From an uncultured Collinsella sp. (lineage in GTDB: Bacteria; Actinomycetota; Coriobacteriia; Coriobacteriales; Coriobacteriaceae), in the NCBI GenBank assembly GCA_902482185.1, contig CABSZR010000012.1:1-14610 (forward strand): DNA of 14,610 nt. The letters run 5' to 3'. Below the pieces are notes generated by a model. The model was not told the DNA's origin, searched no databases, and saw nothing but the letters and a program-made list of their open reading frames with translations. The translations under genes were made by a program, and so were the position numbers. Shown here piece after piece: positions 6,500 to 12,324 of this stretch. The first letter of the stretch is position 1. Every line of letters starts with the position of its first letter.

Positions 6500-8503
6500 A
6501 TGGCTAAGTTTGACATCATCGCCGCGACCGGTTGCCCGACCGGCATTGCGCACACCTTCATGGCGAAGGAGGCGCTGGAGAAGGCAGCTGCCGAGCGCGG
6601 TCTGACCATTAAGGTCGAGACTCATGGCCAGGTCGGTGTCGAGAACGAGCTCACCAAGAGTGAGATCGCCGGTGCCAAGGCCGTCGTCGTCGCAGCCGAC
6701 AAGGATGTCCAGGCTGAGCGTTTCGCCGGTAAGCCCATGGTTTCCGTTGGTGTTTCCAAGGCCCTGTCCGTTGAGGCCGCCGGTAAGCTGATTGACCGCG
6801 CGCTCGCCGCCAAGGGCGACAGCACGGTTGCAGCCGCTGCCGATGTCGAGGACGAGGTCGAGGAGAAGGAGTCCATCGGCCACATCATCTACAAGCACCT
6901 CATGAACGGCGTCAGCCACATGCTGGTCTTCGTCGTTGCCGGTGGTGTTCTGACCGCCGTTTCGTTCCTGTGGGGCATCACGTCCTTCGATTCGACGGCG
7001 TCTGACTACAACAGCTTTGCCGCTATGCTCAAGATCATTGGCGGCATCGCCATGAACCTCATGGTTCCGGTGCTCTCCGCCTACATCGCCGAGTCTATCG
7101 GCAAGCGCCCGGCGCTCGTCCCCGGCTTTGTTGCCGGTATGATTGCCATCCAGGGTCTGCCCGTTAACGCCGATACCGGCATGATCGACGCCGGTGGCGC
7201 AGGTGTGGGCTTTGGCTTCCTAGGCGGCATCGTCGGCGGCTTCCTCGCTGGCTATGTCATCCTGCTGCTCGAGAAGGTCTTTGCCGGTCTGCCCAAGAAC
7301 CTGGACGGCCTCAAGGCTATCTTCCTGTACCCGCTGTTCTCGACGGCAATCGTCGGCCTGGTCATGCTCGGCATTTCCGGCCCCATGGCTGCCATCAACA
7401 CCGCCATGATGGACTTCCTCAAGGGCCTGTCCGCCTCTGGCGCCGTTGTCCTGGGTCTTGCCATCGGCTGCATGTGCGCCTTTGACATGGGCGGTCCGGT
7501 CAACAAGGCCGCTTACGTCACCGGTACCGCTATGCTCACCGAGGCTCTGGCCGCCGGTGTCGGCACCGATACCTACAACTTCGGCACCAACTTCATGGCT
7601 GCCGTCTCCGCCGCCTGCATCGTTCCGCCGCTGATCACCACCTTTGCCGTCGTTGTCGGCAAGAAGTATTTCAGCCAGGAGGATCACGACGCCGGTGTCG
7701 TCAACCTCATCCTTGGTTGCACCCACATCACCGAGGGCGCCATTCCGTTCATGACCAAGAACATCTGGCCCGTCATGCCCATCATGATGCTCGGTTCCTC
7801 TATCGCTTCGATCCTGACCATTATGTTCAACGTTCACGATCCGGCGCCTCACGGTGGCTTCCTGGTCCTGCCCGTTGTCGAGAACGGTCCGCTGTGGGTC
7901 CTCGCGATCCTCATCGGCGCCGTGGTCGGTGGCATCCTGTTCGTGGCCTTCAAGAAGTACGACTTCGAGAAGAACCAGAAGGCCGCTCCTGCAGCCAAGC
8001 CCGTTGAGACCCCCAAGGCCGCTGCCGTCGAGGCCCCCAAGGCCGAGGCTGCCGACTTCGTGAAGGTCGAGAACGTCTTTGTCGCCGAGGACTTCGCTTC
8101 TCGTGACGAGGCTCTGAGCTTTGTCTCCAACCAGGCCGTTAAGGCCGGTATCGCCGGCGATGCCGACGCCGTGATGAACGCCTTCCTGGCCCGCGAGGCC
8201 GAGGGCACCACGGGCATGATGGAGGGCTTCGCCATCCCGCATGCCAAGTCCGACGCCATTACCGAGGCTGCTGTCATCGTCGTCAAGGACGAGTCCGGCG
8301 TGACCGGTTGGGACACCATGGACGGCGCTCCCGTTAACGTGGCTATCGCCCTGCTCATCCCCGGTGCACAGGCCGGCACCACGCACCTCAAGATCCTGTC
8401 CAAGGTCGCCGAGGCGCTTATGGACGAGGGCTTCCGTGCCACCGTCAAGGGTTCCACCGACGCCGCCGAGATCGCCAAGACGATTAACGCCCGTCTGGTC
8501 TAA
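6500..8503 (+). CDS. fruA: PTS fructose-type permease, fused EIIB-EIIC-EIIA
   Basis: A membrane permease that imports a hexose, probably fructose, and phosphorylates it on the way in. In 667 residues, EIIB comes first (about 1-105) with the phosphocysteine loop AATGCPTGIAHTF, Cys12 being the acceptor. EIIC follows (about 130-490) with many hydrophobic segments and the family motifs DMGGPVNKAAYVTG and CTHITEGAIPF. An Ala/Pro/Lys linker (about 493-515) leads to EIIA (about 516-667), with the phosphohistidine His581 in GFAIPHAKSDAI. I chose the ATG at 6500 because AAGGAGG at 6488-6494 precedes it and MAKFDIIAATGCPTG is the expected EIIB start; an in-frame TTG at 6428 lies in the structured leader. 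The B-C-A order differs from the commoner A-B-C fusion. Fructose specificity is a family-level inference; related mannose or mannosylglycerate permeases are similar. Confidence 0.95.
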   Translation: MAKFDIIAATGCPTGIAHTFMAKEALEKAAAERGLTIKVETHGQVGVENELTKSEIAGAKAVVVAADKDVQAERFAGKPMVSVGVSKALSVEAAGKLIDRALAAKGDSTVAAAADVEDEVEEKESIGHIIYKHLMNGVSHMLVFVVAGGVLTAVSFLWGITSFDSTASDYNSFAAMLKIIGGIAMNLMVPVLSAYIAESIGKRPALVPGFVAGMIAIQGLPVNADTGMIDAGGAGVGFGFLGGIVGGFLAGYVILLLEKVFAGLPKNLDGLKAIFLYPLFSTAIVGLVMLGISGPMAAINTAMMDFLKGLSASGAVVLGLAIGCMCAFDMGGPVNKAAYVTGTAMLTEALAAGVGTDTYNFGTNFMAAVSAACIVPPLITTFAVVVGKKYFSQEDHDAGVVNLILGCTHITEGAIPFMTKNIWPVMPIMMLGSSIASILTIMFNVHDPAPHGGFLVLPVVENGPLWVLAILIGAVVGGILFVAFKKYDFEKNQKAAPAAKPVETPKAAAVEAPKAEAADFVKVENVFVAEDFASRDEALSFVSNQAVKAGIAGDADAVMNAFLAREAEGTTGMMEGFAIPHAKSDAITEAAVIVVKDESGVTGWDTMDGAPVNVAIALLIPGAQAGTTHLKILSKVAEALMDEGFRATVKGSTDAAEIAKTINARLV

Positions 8504-8537
8504 TCCCGCAACACGCGAATAGCATCGCCCTCTGTAC

Positions 8538-8575
8538 AAAAGGCGAGGACTCCACCAGGAGCCCCCGCCTTTTTC
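8538..8575 (+). terminator. Intrinsic terminator after the permease gene
   Basis: The left arm AAAAGGCGAGGACTCC (8538-8553) pairs with the right arm beginning GGAG at 8558, around an ACCA loop. There are two A-C mismatches, and the pairing ends in CCGCC followed by TTTTT (8570-8574). It lies 34 bases after the stop codon. It should end the permease transcript, so ptsH must have its own promoter. Confidence 0.85.
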
Positions 8576-8586
8576 TATCCCTCCCA

Positions 8587-8657
8587 TAAGTTGCGGTGAA
8601 ATAGGGACTGTTTAAACGATTCAACCCCAAATTCAGTCCCCATTTCACCGCAACTTA
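8587..8657. repeat. Long palindrome with 24-bp arms (one mismatch)
   Basis: Arm 8587-8610 (TAAGTTGCGGTGAAATAGGG then ACTG) is the reverse complement of 8634-8657 apart from one A-C mismatch (8603/8641). The 23-base spacer contains TTTAAAC and a CCCC run. There is no T-run after it and it lies just beyond a complete terminator, so termination is not its obvious job. The length and near-perfection suggest a palindromic repeat unit or MITE-like element; copy number cannot be judged from this window. Confidence 0.85.
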
Positions 8658-8761
8658 CAAAAGGGCATAGAGGGAACTGCCTATCGAGTCCTTGTTGCGA
8701 ACAGATCATCAGCCAGAATTCCGTTCGGACGATATTACTCTGGACCGACCGAGTTTCCGTA

Positions 8762-8890
8762 GCTCGCCTGCCGGGCGGGGCGGTTAAGTTTGTCGCGAGT
8801 TCCGCACGCAAAGGAAAGCACTTAATGTGCTTTCCGTCTTGCGCAGGACTGTAGAGCAGCAAACTTAACCGCCCCGCCCGGCAGGCGAGC
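8762..8890. repeat. Giant hairpin element with 31-bp perfect arms and nested internal hairpin
   Basis: Bases 8762-8792 and 8860-8890 are exact reverse complements over 31 bp, starting GCTCGCCTGCCGGGCGGGGC. Inside, CGCAA (8807-8811) pairs with TTGCG (8839-8843), and GGAAAGCAC (8813-8821) pairs with GTGCTTTCC (8827-8835) around a TTAAT loop. AGTTCC/GGACT-type pairing can bridge part of the remainder. The 129 bases therefore fold almost end to end as RNA or as a DNA cruciform. I see no target-site duplication in the flanks, no U-run and no reverse transcriptase nearby. It is probably a palindromic mobile or repetitive element, or a structured RNA; function unknown. Confidence 0.88.
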
Positions 8891-8953
8891 GTGCAGGAAC
8901 GACATCCGTCCAATAATTCGTGCAAACCACAATGAAAAACCGTTTGATGTGAG

Positions 8954-8963
8954 TTAATATAAA
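8954..8963 (+). promoter_or_regulatory. Candidate -10 region of ptsH
   Basis: TTAATATAAA at 8954-8963 contains TATAAA (8958-8963), 65 bases before the ptsH start. This would put the transcript start near 8970, just ahead of the leader stems. No good -35 box is visible at the right distance. Confidence 0.4.
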
Positions 8964-8977
8964 CAACGTCGTGAATC

Positions 8978-9025
8978 TGACTCCTGCCACATGCATGACA
9001 GGGGTTAAACACAAAAAAGGAGTCA
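8978..9025 (+). promoter_or_regulatory. ptsH leader with two mutually exclusive stems, one covering the ribosome site
   Basis: TGACTCC (8978-8984) is the exact complement of GGAGTCA (9019-9025), which includes most of the AAGGAG ribosome site (9017-9022). A competing stem pairs CTCCTG (8981-8986) with CAGGGG (8999-9004), one G-U pair included, and uses the same left strand. The two stems cannot coexist. This gives an on/off architecture for HPr translation; no ligand or factor is known. Confidence 0.5.
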
Positions 9026-9028
9026 ATT

Positions 9029-9292
9029 ATGGTTTCTGAGAAGGCTACCCTCGTTAATCCTCAGGGTCTTCACATGCGTCCGGCTGGCCTCTTCGCCTCC
9101 ACCATGGGCAAGTACGCCTGCGACGTGACGGTCGTCACCCCCGAGAAGGAGGTCAACGGCAAGTCCCCGATGGCCCTCATGGCTGCTGGTATCCCCTGCG
9201 GCACCGAGGTCGAGGTCAAGTGCGACGGCGCTGACGAGGCCGAGGCTCTGGCTGCTGCCATCGAGCTCATCAAGAGCGGTCTTGGCGAGTAG
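9029..9292 (+). CDS. ptsH: Phosphocarrier protein HPr
   Basis: HPr is the small cytoplasmic carrier that takes phosphate from Enzyme I and passes it to EIIA domains. The 87-residue protein has the active site NPQGLHMRPAGLFAS with phospho-accepting His15 and Arg17. The second signature VNGKSPMALMAAGI carries Ser46, the position that HPr kinase phosphorylates in Firmicutes. Pro47 replaces the usual hydrophobic residue (Ile in Bacillus) and Met16 replaces the common Ala. The AAGGAG at 9017-9022 sets the ATG at 9029. Upstream lies a possible translational switch; downstream, before ptsI, lies a terminator-like hairpin. HPr could therefore be made separately from, and in excess of, Enzyme I. Confidence 0.97.
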   Translation: MVSEKATLVNPQGLHMRPAGLFASTMGKYACDVTVVTPEKEVNGKSPMALMAAGIPCGTEVEVKCDGADEAEALAAAIELIKSGLGE

Positions 9293-9337
9293 AACTCAAA
9301 CGGGTCGCATGTTGAACAACTAAGTTCATATTTGGGG

Positions 9338-9373
9338 GCGCAGTGACCTGTTGTAAGGTAGCTGCGCTCTTTT
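9338..9373 (+). terminator. Terminator or attenuator between ptsH and ptsI
   Basis: GCGCAG (9338-9343) pairs with CTGCGC (9362-9367). Inside, ACCT (9346-9349) pairs with AGGT (9356-9359) around a GTTGTA loop, with a TG/AG internal loop. TCTTTTG follows at 9368-9374. It has the form of a moderate intrinsic terminator and lies 45 bases after the HPr stop, in a 133-base gap. Confidence 0.7.
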
Positions 9374-9408
9374 GTCATGGATATGGCAAAACGCTTTATC
9401 ACATGACA
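9373..9408 (+). repeat. 7-bp inverted repeat upstream of ptsI
   Basis: TGTCATG (9373-9379) is the reverse complement of CATGACA (9402-9408), with a 22-base spacer. It sits between the terminator-like hairpin and the ptsI ribosome site. It could be an operator or a leader stem; nothing in the sequence decides between these. Confidence 0.35.
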
Positions 9409-9425
9409 CGGAGAGAGGAATGGGA

Positions 9426-11129
9426 ATGTATCAGGGAGTCAACGCTTCCGAGGGCATCGGTATCGGCACCGTCATGGTCGCCGTCGATCCCGACTTGACG
9501 TTTGAGCCGCACGAGGTTGCCGATTCGGCAGCAGAGAAGGAGCGCTATCAGTCCGCTCTTTCGGTCTTCTGCGAGAAGACCCAGGCTCAGGCCGACCACA
9601 TGAAGGAGACGGTGGGCGAGGCCGAGGCCGAGATCATGAGCGGACACATCGTTCTGGCTCAGGACCCGGGCATGACCGACGCCATCAACGCCGCCATTGA
9701 CGGCGGCACCTGCGCCGAGCAGGCGCTCATGGACACCTCGACCATGTTCGAGAACATGTTCCTGTCCATGGACGACGAGATGTTCCGTCTGCGCGCGGCC
9801 GACATCGCCGACATCCGCACCGGTATTCTGGCCGAGCTGCTGGGCAAGGAGGTCGTCGACCTCTCCGTCCTGCCCGAGAACACCGTCGTTGTCGTGCATG
9901 ACCTCACGCCGTCCATGACCGCCACGATCGATAAGGCTCACGTTGCCGGTATCGTCACCGAGACCGGTGGCCGCACGTCGCACTCCGCGATCATTGCGCG
10001 AGCCCTCGAGATCCCGGCTGTCCTTTCGGTTTCCAACAGCTGCACCGCACTGCGCAACGGCATGACCGTTGTCGTCGACGGTGGCAAGGGTATCGTCGAG
10101 GCCGATCCCGACGAGGAGACGCTTGCTGCCTACACCGCCAAGGCCGAGGCCTTCGCTGCCGAGAAGGCAGCCCTCGAGGCCTTCCGTGGCAAGCCGTCCG
10201 TGACTGCCGATGGCATCAAGAAGATCATCGCCTGCAACATCGGTAACCCCGATGACGTGCCCAACGCGCTCGATCACGACGCCGAGGCTATCGGCCTGTT
10301 CCGCTCCGAGTTCCTGTTCATGGACTCTGCTGAGCTTCCTTCCGAGGAGGAGCAGTTCAACGCCTACCGTAAGGTCGCCAGCGTGCTCAAGGGTGCTCCG
10401 GTCATCATCCGCACGCTCGATGTGGGTGGCGACAAGGAGATTCCGTATCTGCACATGGTCAAGGAAGATAACCCCTTCATGGGCTTCCGCGCCGTGCGTT
10501 ACTGCCTGGCCAATCCCGACCAGTACAAGGTCCAGCTCCGCGCTCTGCTGCGCGCCAGCGCCTTCGGTGACGTCAAGATCATGATCCCGCTCGTCACCTG
10601 CGTCGAGGAGGTCTTGGCTGTCAAGGAGCTCGTCGAGCAGTGCAAGGCCGAGCTGACCGAAGAGGGTCGCAAGTTCAACGAGAACATCGAGGTCGGCATC
10701 ATGGTCGAGACACCCGCCGCTTCGCTGCTCGCAGACCGTCTTGCCGAGGTTGCCGACTTCTTCTCCATCGGCACCAACGACCTGATCGGCTACACCATGT
10801 GCGCCGACCGTGGCAACGACACCATCTCCAACCTGTACCAGGTTTACTATCCCGCCGTGCTCCGCTCGCTTAAGAACATCATCGAGAGCGGCGTGAAGGC
10901 CGGCATCATGGTCGGTATGTGCGGCGAGGCCGCTGCCGATCCGCTGCTCGAGCCGCTGCTGATCAGCTGGGGCCTGGAGGAGTTCTCGATGAGCGCTCCG
11001 TCGATCCTGCGCGCCCGCAAGACCATCAGCCAGTGGACCAAGGCCGAGTGCGACGAGCTCGCCGAGAAGGCGCTCGCCTGCAACACCGCCGCCGAGGTCA
11101 AGGCACTGCTCGAGTCCGCAGCTCGCTAA
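9426..11129 (+). CDS. ptsI: Phosphoenolpyruvate-protein phosphotransferase (PTS Enzyme I)
   Basis: Enzyme I autophosphorylates from PEP and transfers the phosphate to HPr. At 567 residues it is the normal length. The N-terminal and swivelling domains carry the active-site loop GGRTSHSAIIARALEIPAVL with His186. The C-terminal PEP-binding barrel has AIGLFRSEFLFMD, GIMVETPAASLLAD, DFFSIGTNDLIGYTMCADRGN and GMCGEAAADP, whose Cys499 is the expected acid/base residue. The usual TNDLTQY reads TNDLIGY here. The start is ATG 9426 or ATG 9420, both in frame; I prefer 9426 because MYQGVNASEGIGIG matches the common MYKGIGASPGIAIG and GAGG lies seven bases upstream. An in-frame start at 9372 would fall within the terminator hairpin's U-run. 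The product serves all PTS permeases, including the one upstream. Confidence 0.97.
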   Translation: MYQGVNASEGIGIGTVMVAVDPDLTFEPHEVADSAAEKERYQSALSVFCEKTQAQADHMKETVGEAEAEIMSGHIVLAQDPGMTDAINAAIDGGTCAEQALMDTSTMFENMFLSMDDEMFRLRAADIADIRTGILAELLGKEVVDLSVLPENTVVVVHDLTPSMTATIDKAHVAGIVTETGGRTSHSAIIARALEIPAVLSVSNSCTALRNGMTVVVDGGKGIVEADPDEETLAAYTAKAEAFAAEKAALEAFRGKPSVTADGIKKIIACNIGNPDDVPNALDHDAEAIGLFRSEFLFMDSAELPSEEEQFNAYRKVASVLKGAPVIIRTLDVGGDKEIPYLHMVKEDNPFMGFRAVRYCLANPDQYKVQLRALLRASAFGDVKIMIPLVTCVEEVLAVKELVEQCKAELTEEGRKFNENIEVGIMVETPAASLLADRLAEVADFFSIGTNDLIGYTMCADRGNDTISNLYQVYYPAVLRSLKNIIESGVKAGIMVGMCGEAAADPLLEPLLISWGLEEFSMSAPSILRARKTISQWTKAECDELAEKALACNTAAEVKALLESAAR

Positions 11130-11146
11130 TTTGGTATCAGAGGTAA

Positions 11147-11176
11147 CCGCGTGGTTGGAATGGGCCGGCCACGCGG
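11147..11176 (+). promoter_or_regulatory. Hairpin between ptsI and the first kinase
   Basis: CCGCGTGG (11147-11154) pairs with CCACGCGG (11169-11176) around a 14-base loop. No U-run follows (CCCTCACATATAC), so it probably does not terminate. It lies 18 bases after the ptsI stop and 28 before the next start codon. It could protect one part of a ptsI-kinase transcript or tune the read-through ratio. Confidence 0.5.
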
Positions 11177-11203
11177 CCCTCACATATACAGGGGGTACTG
11201 TAA

Positions 11204-12136
11204 ATGTTCTACACGCTAACCGCTAACCCGGCTGTCGACATGACGGTTTCGAGCTCTCCGCTCGAGCCCGACGAGAACGTCCGCACCGGCTCGGCCAGCT
11301 ACACGGCTAACGGCAAGGGCCTCGACGTGTCCTTCGCCTTTAAGAAGATGGGCGTCGATACCGTCGCGCTCGGCTTCTTCGCCGGCTTCACGGGCAAGTT
11401 TATCGTCGAGGAGGTCATGAACCTGGGTTGCCTGTGCCGCCCGGTCTGGACCGACGGTATCACGCGCATCAACACCTACGTCAACGATGGCCAGCACGAG
11501 TACGGCATCCTGAACCCGGGTGCTCCGATCACGCCGCAGCACCAGGAGGAGCTCTACAACATCCTGGACACCGCGGGCGATCTCGAGTGCCTGATCGTTT
11601 CCGGCTCCGTGCCTCCCAAAGCTACGCCCGACTTCCTGGCTCAGGTCATGGAGCACGCTCAGGCCCGTGGCGCAGACGTCGTCCTTGACCTGTCCTCCGA
11701 CAAGCTCAAGGAGCTCGCTCACAAGAAGCCGCTGCTCATTAAGCCGAACCATCACGAGATGAAGGCCATCTTCGGCGTGCCGGTCGACACCGACGACGAG
11801 GTCCGCGTTGCCATGAAGATGGCTCACGACGCTGGCGTTCAGAACGTGCTGCTCACCCGTGGTAGCCGCGGCGACGCCTACTTCTCCAACGGCGAGGACA
11901 TCTGGTACGCCAAGCGTGAGTTCAACATCAAGCTGGTCTCTTCCGTCTGCGCCGGCGACTGCACCCTCGCCGCGTTCCTGCACAAGTGGTACAGGGATCG
12001 CGACAACGTCGAGGAGGCCATGAAGCTCGCTATGGCCACCGGCGCCAACGTTGCCGAGTCCGTCGGCATCGGCGACTTCGGTCACGTCGACGAGTACAGC
12101 AAGCGCGTTGCTGTCCGCAAGCTCGATCGTCAGTAA
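11204..12136 (+). CDS. PfkB-family sugar-phosphate kinase, 1-phosphofructokinase/tagatose-6-phosphate kinase type (divergent copy)
   Basis: A 310-residue ribokinase-fold kinase of the FruK/LacC group, expected to phosphorylate fructose 1-phosphate or a related hexose phosphate with ATP. Family landmarks are TLTANPAVDMTV at the N-terminus, NGKGLDVS at 36-43, WTDGITRIN, SGSVPPKAT, IKPNHHEMK and the anion-hole/catalytic segment SSVCAGDCTLAAF with Asp252. Compared with the second copy and the family it differs at three active-site motifs. Asp41 replaces the Asn of GKG-x-N-V. SRGDA replaces the nucleotide-site G-x-D-G-A. CAGDC (249-253) replaces GAGDS. The AGGGGG at 11190-11195 supports the ATG at 11204. 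It follows ptsI by 74 bases and may be co-transcribed. Kinase activity is likely, since the catalytic Asp is kept, but altered specificity is possible. Confidence 0.88.
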   Translation: MFYTLTANPAVDMTVSSSPLEPDENVRTGSASYTANGKGLDVSFAFKKMGVDTVALGFFAGFTGKFIVEEVMNLGCLCRPVWTDGITRINTYVNDGQHEYGILNPGAPITPQHQEELYNILDTAGDLECLIVSGSVPPKATPDFLAQVMEHAQARGADVVLDLSSDKLKELAHKKPLLIKPNHHEMKAIFGVPVDTDDEVRVAMKMAHDAGVQNVLLTRGSRGDAYFSNGEDIWYAKREFNIKLVSSVCAGDCTLAAFLHKWYRDRDNVEEAMKLAMATGANVAESVGIGDFGHVDEYSKRVAVRKLDRQ

Positions 12137-12164
12137 TCGAAACGCGACATATTCGTGCGCATGT

Positions 12165-12195
12165 GGCGCCCCGGTTTCGGCTGGGGCGCCTTTTT
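12165..12195 (+). terminator. Intrinsic terminator after the first kinase
   Basis: GGCGCCCC (12165-12172) pairs perfectly with GGGGCGCC (12183-12190) around a 10-base loop. TTTTT follows directly at 12191-12195. It separates the two kinase genes into distinct transcription units. Confidence 0.92.
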
Positions 12196-12284
12196 GTTCC
12201 GCCACGGGGGAGAGGTGTTCCGCCGTACTTCATCGCTTCCACACCGTTCACCGAGTTGTCCTAGCCTTTTACCGATGCGTGGAA

Positions 12285-12316
12285 TATACTTTCATTAACA
12301 CGTTGCTTCGTGAAAG
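12285..12316 (+). promoter_or_regulatory. Candidate promoter and operator of the second kinase
   Basis: TATACT (12285-12290) is a good -10 box. CTTTCA (12289-12294) overlaps it and TGAAAG (12311-12316) follows after 16 bases, partly covering the AAAGGA ribosome site. The permease promoter shows the same arrangement: a -10 whose start is four bases before CTTTCA, then TGAAAG after 17 bases. A -35 box is not obvious. The match suggests shared control, perhaps by the RpiR-type regulator. Confidence 0.5.
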
Positions 12317-12324
12317 GAACATTC

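Larger units (their letters stand above)
8504..9028. other. 525-base intergenic region: terminator, two long palindromes and the ptsH leader
   Basis: No credible gene lies here. The contents in order are the permease terminator (8538-8575), a 71-base palindrome (8587-8657), a plain stretch of about 104 bases (8658-8761) in which I see no motif, a 129-base giant hairpin (8762-8890), and the ptsH promoter and leader (8891-9028). A minus-strand open frame (8575-9012) crosses both palindromes, has no ribosome site and resembles no protein I know. Confidence 0.8.

Noticed and set aside
7220..8587. 455-codon minus-strand open frame opposite the permease
   Set aside because: It is antisense to a well-supported permease and crosses its terminator. 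The composition (Gly, Asp, His, Val) is a codon-mirror pattern.
8762..8890. Retron msr-msd or group II intron RNA
   Set aside because: A long hairpin is suggestive, but no reverse transcriptase or effector gene is nearby and I do not see the expected a1/a2 arrangement with a branching guanosine.
8587..8890. CRISPR array
   Set aside because: The two palindromes are unrelated in sequence and there are no regularly spaced direct repeats or cas genes.
8762..8890. Insertion sequence remnant with terminal inverted repeats
   Set aside because: There is no transposase fragment and no clear target-site duplication in the bases directly flanking 8762 and 8890. A MITE stays possible but is not shown.
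8575..9012. 145-codon minus-strand open frame in the permease-ptsH gap
   Set aside because: It runs through both palindromes, so its sequence is dictated by the inverted repeats. I see no ribosome site and no familiar domain.
9399..11183. 594-codon open frame on the minus strand opposite ptsI
   Set aside because: It mirrors the real ptsI gene, which has all Enzyme I motifs. Long antisense frames are expected in GC-rich coding DNA, and the translation is a Leu/Gly/Asp/Val-rich shadow with no recognisable domain.
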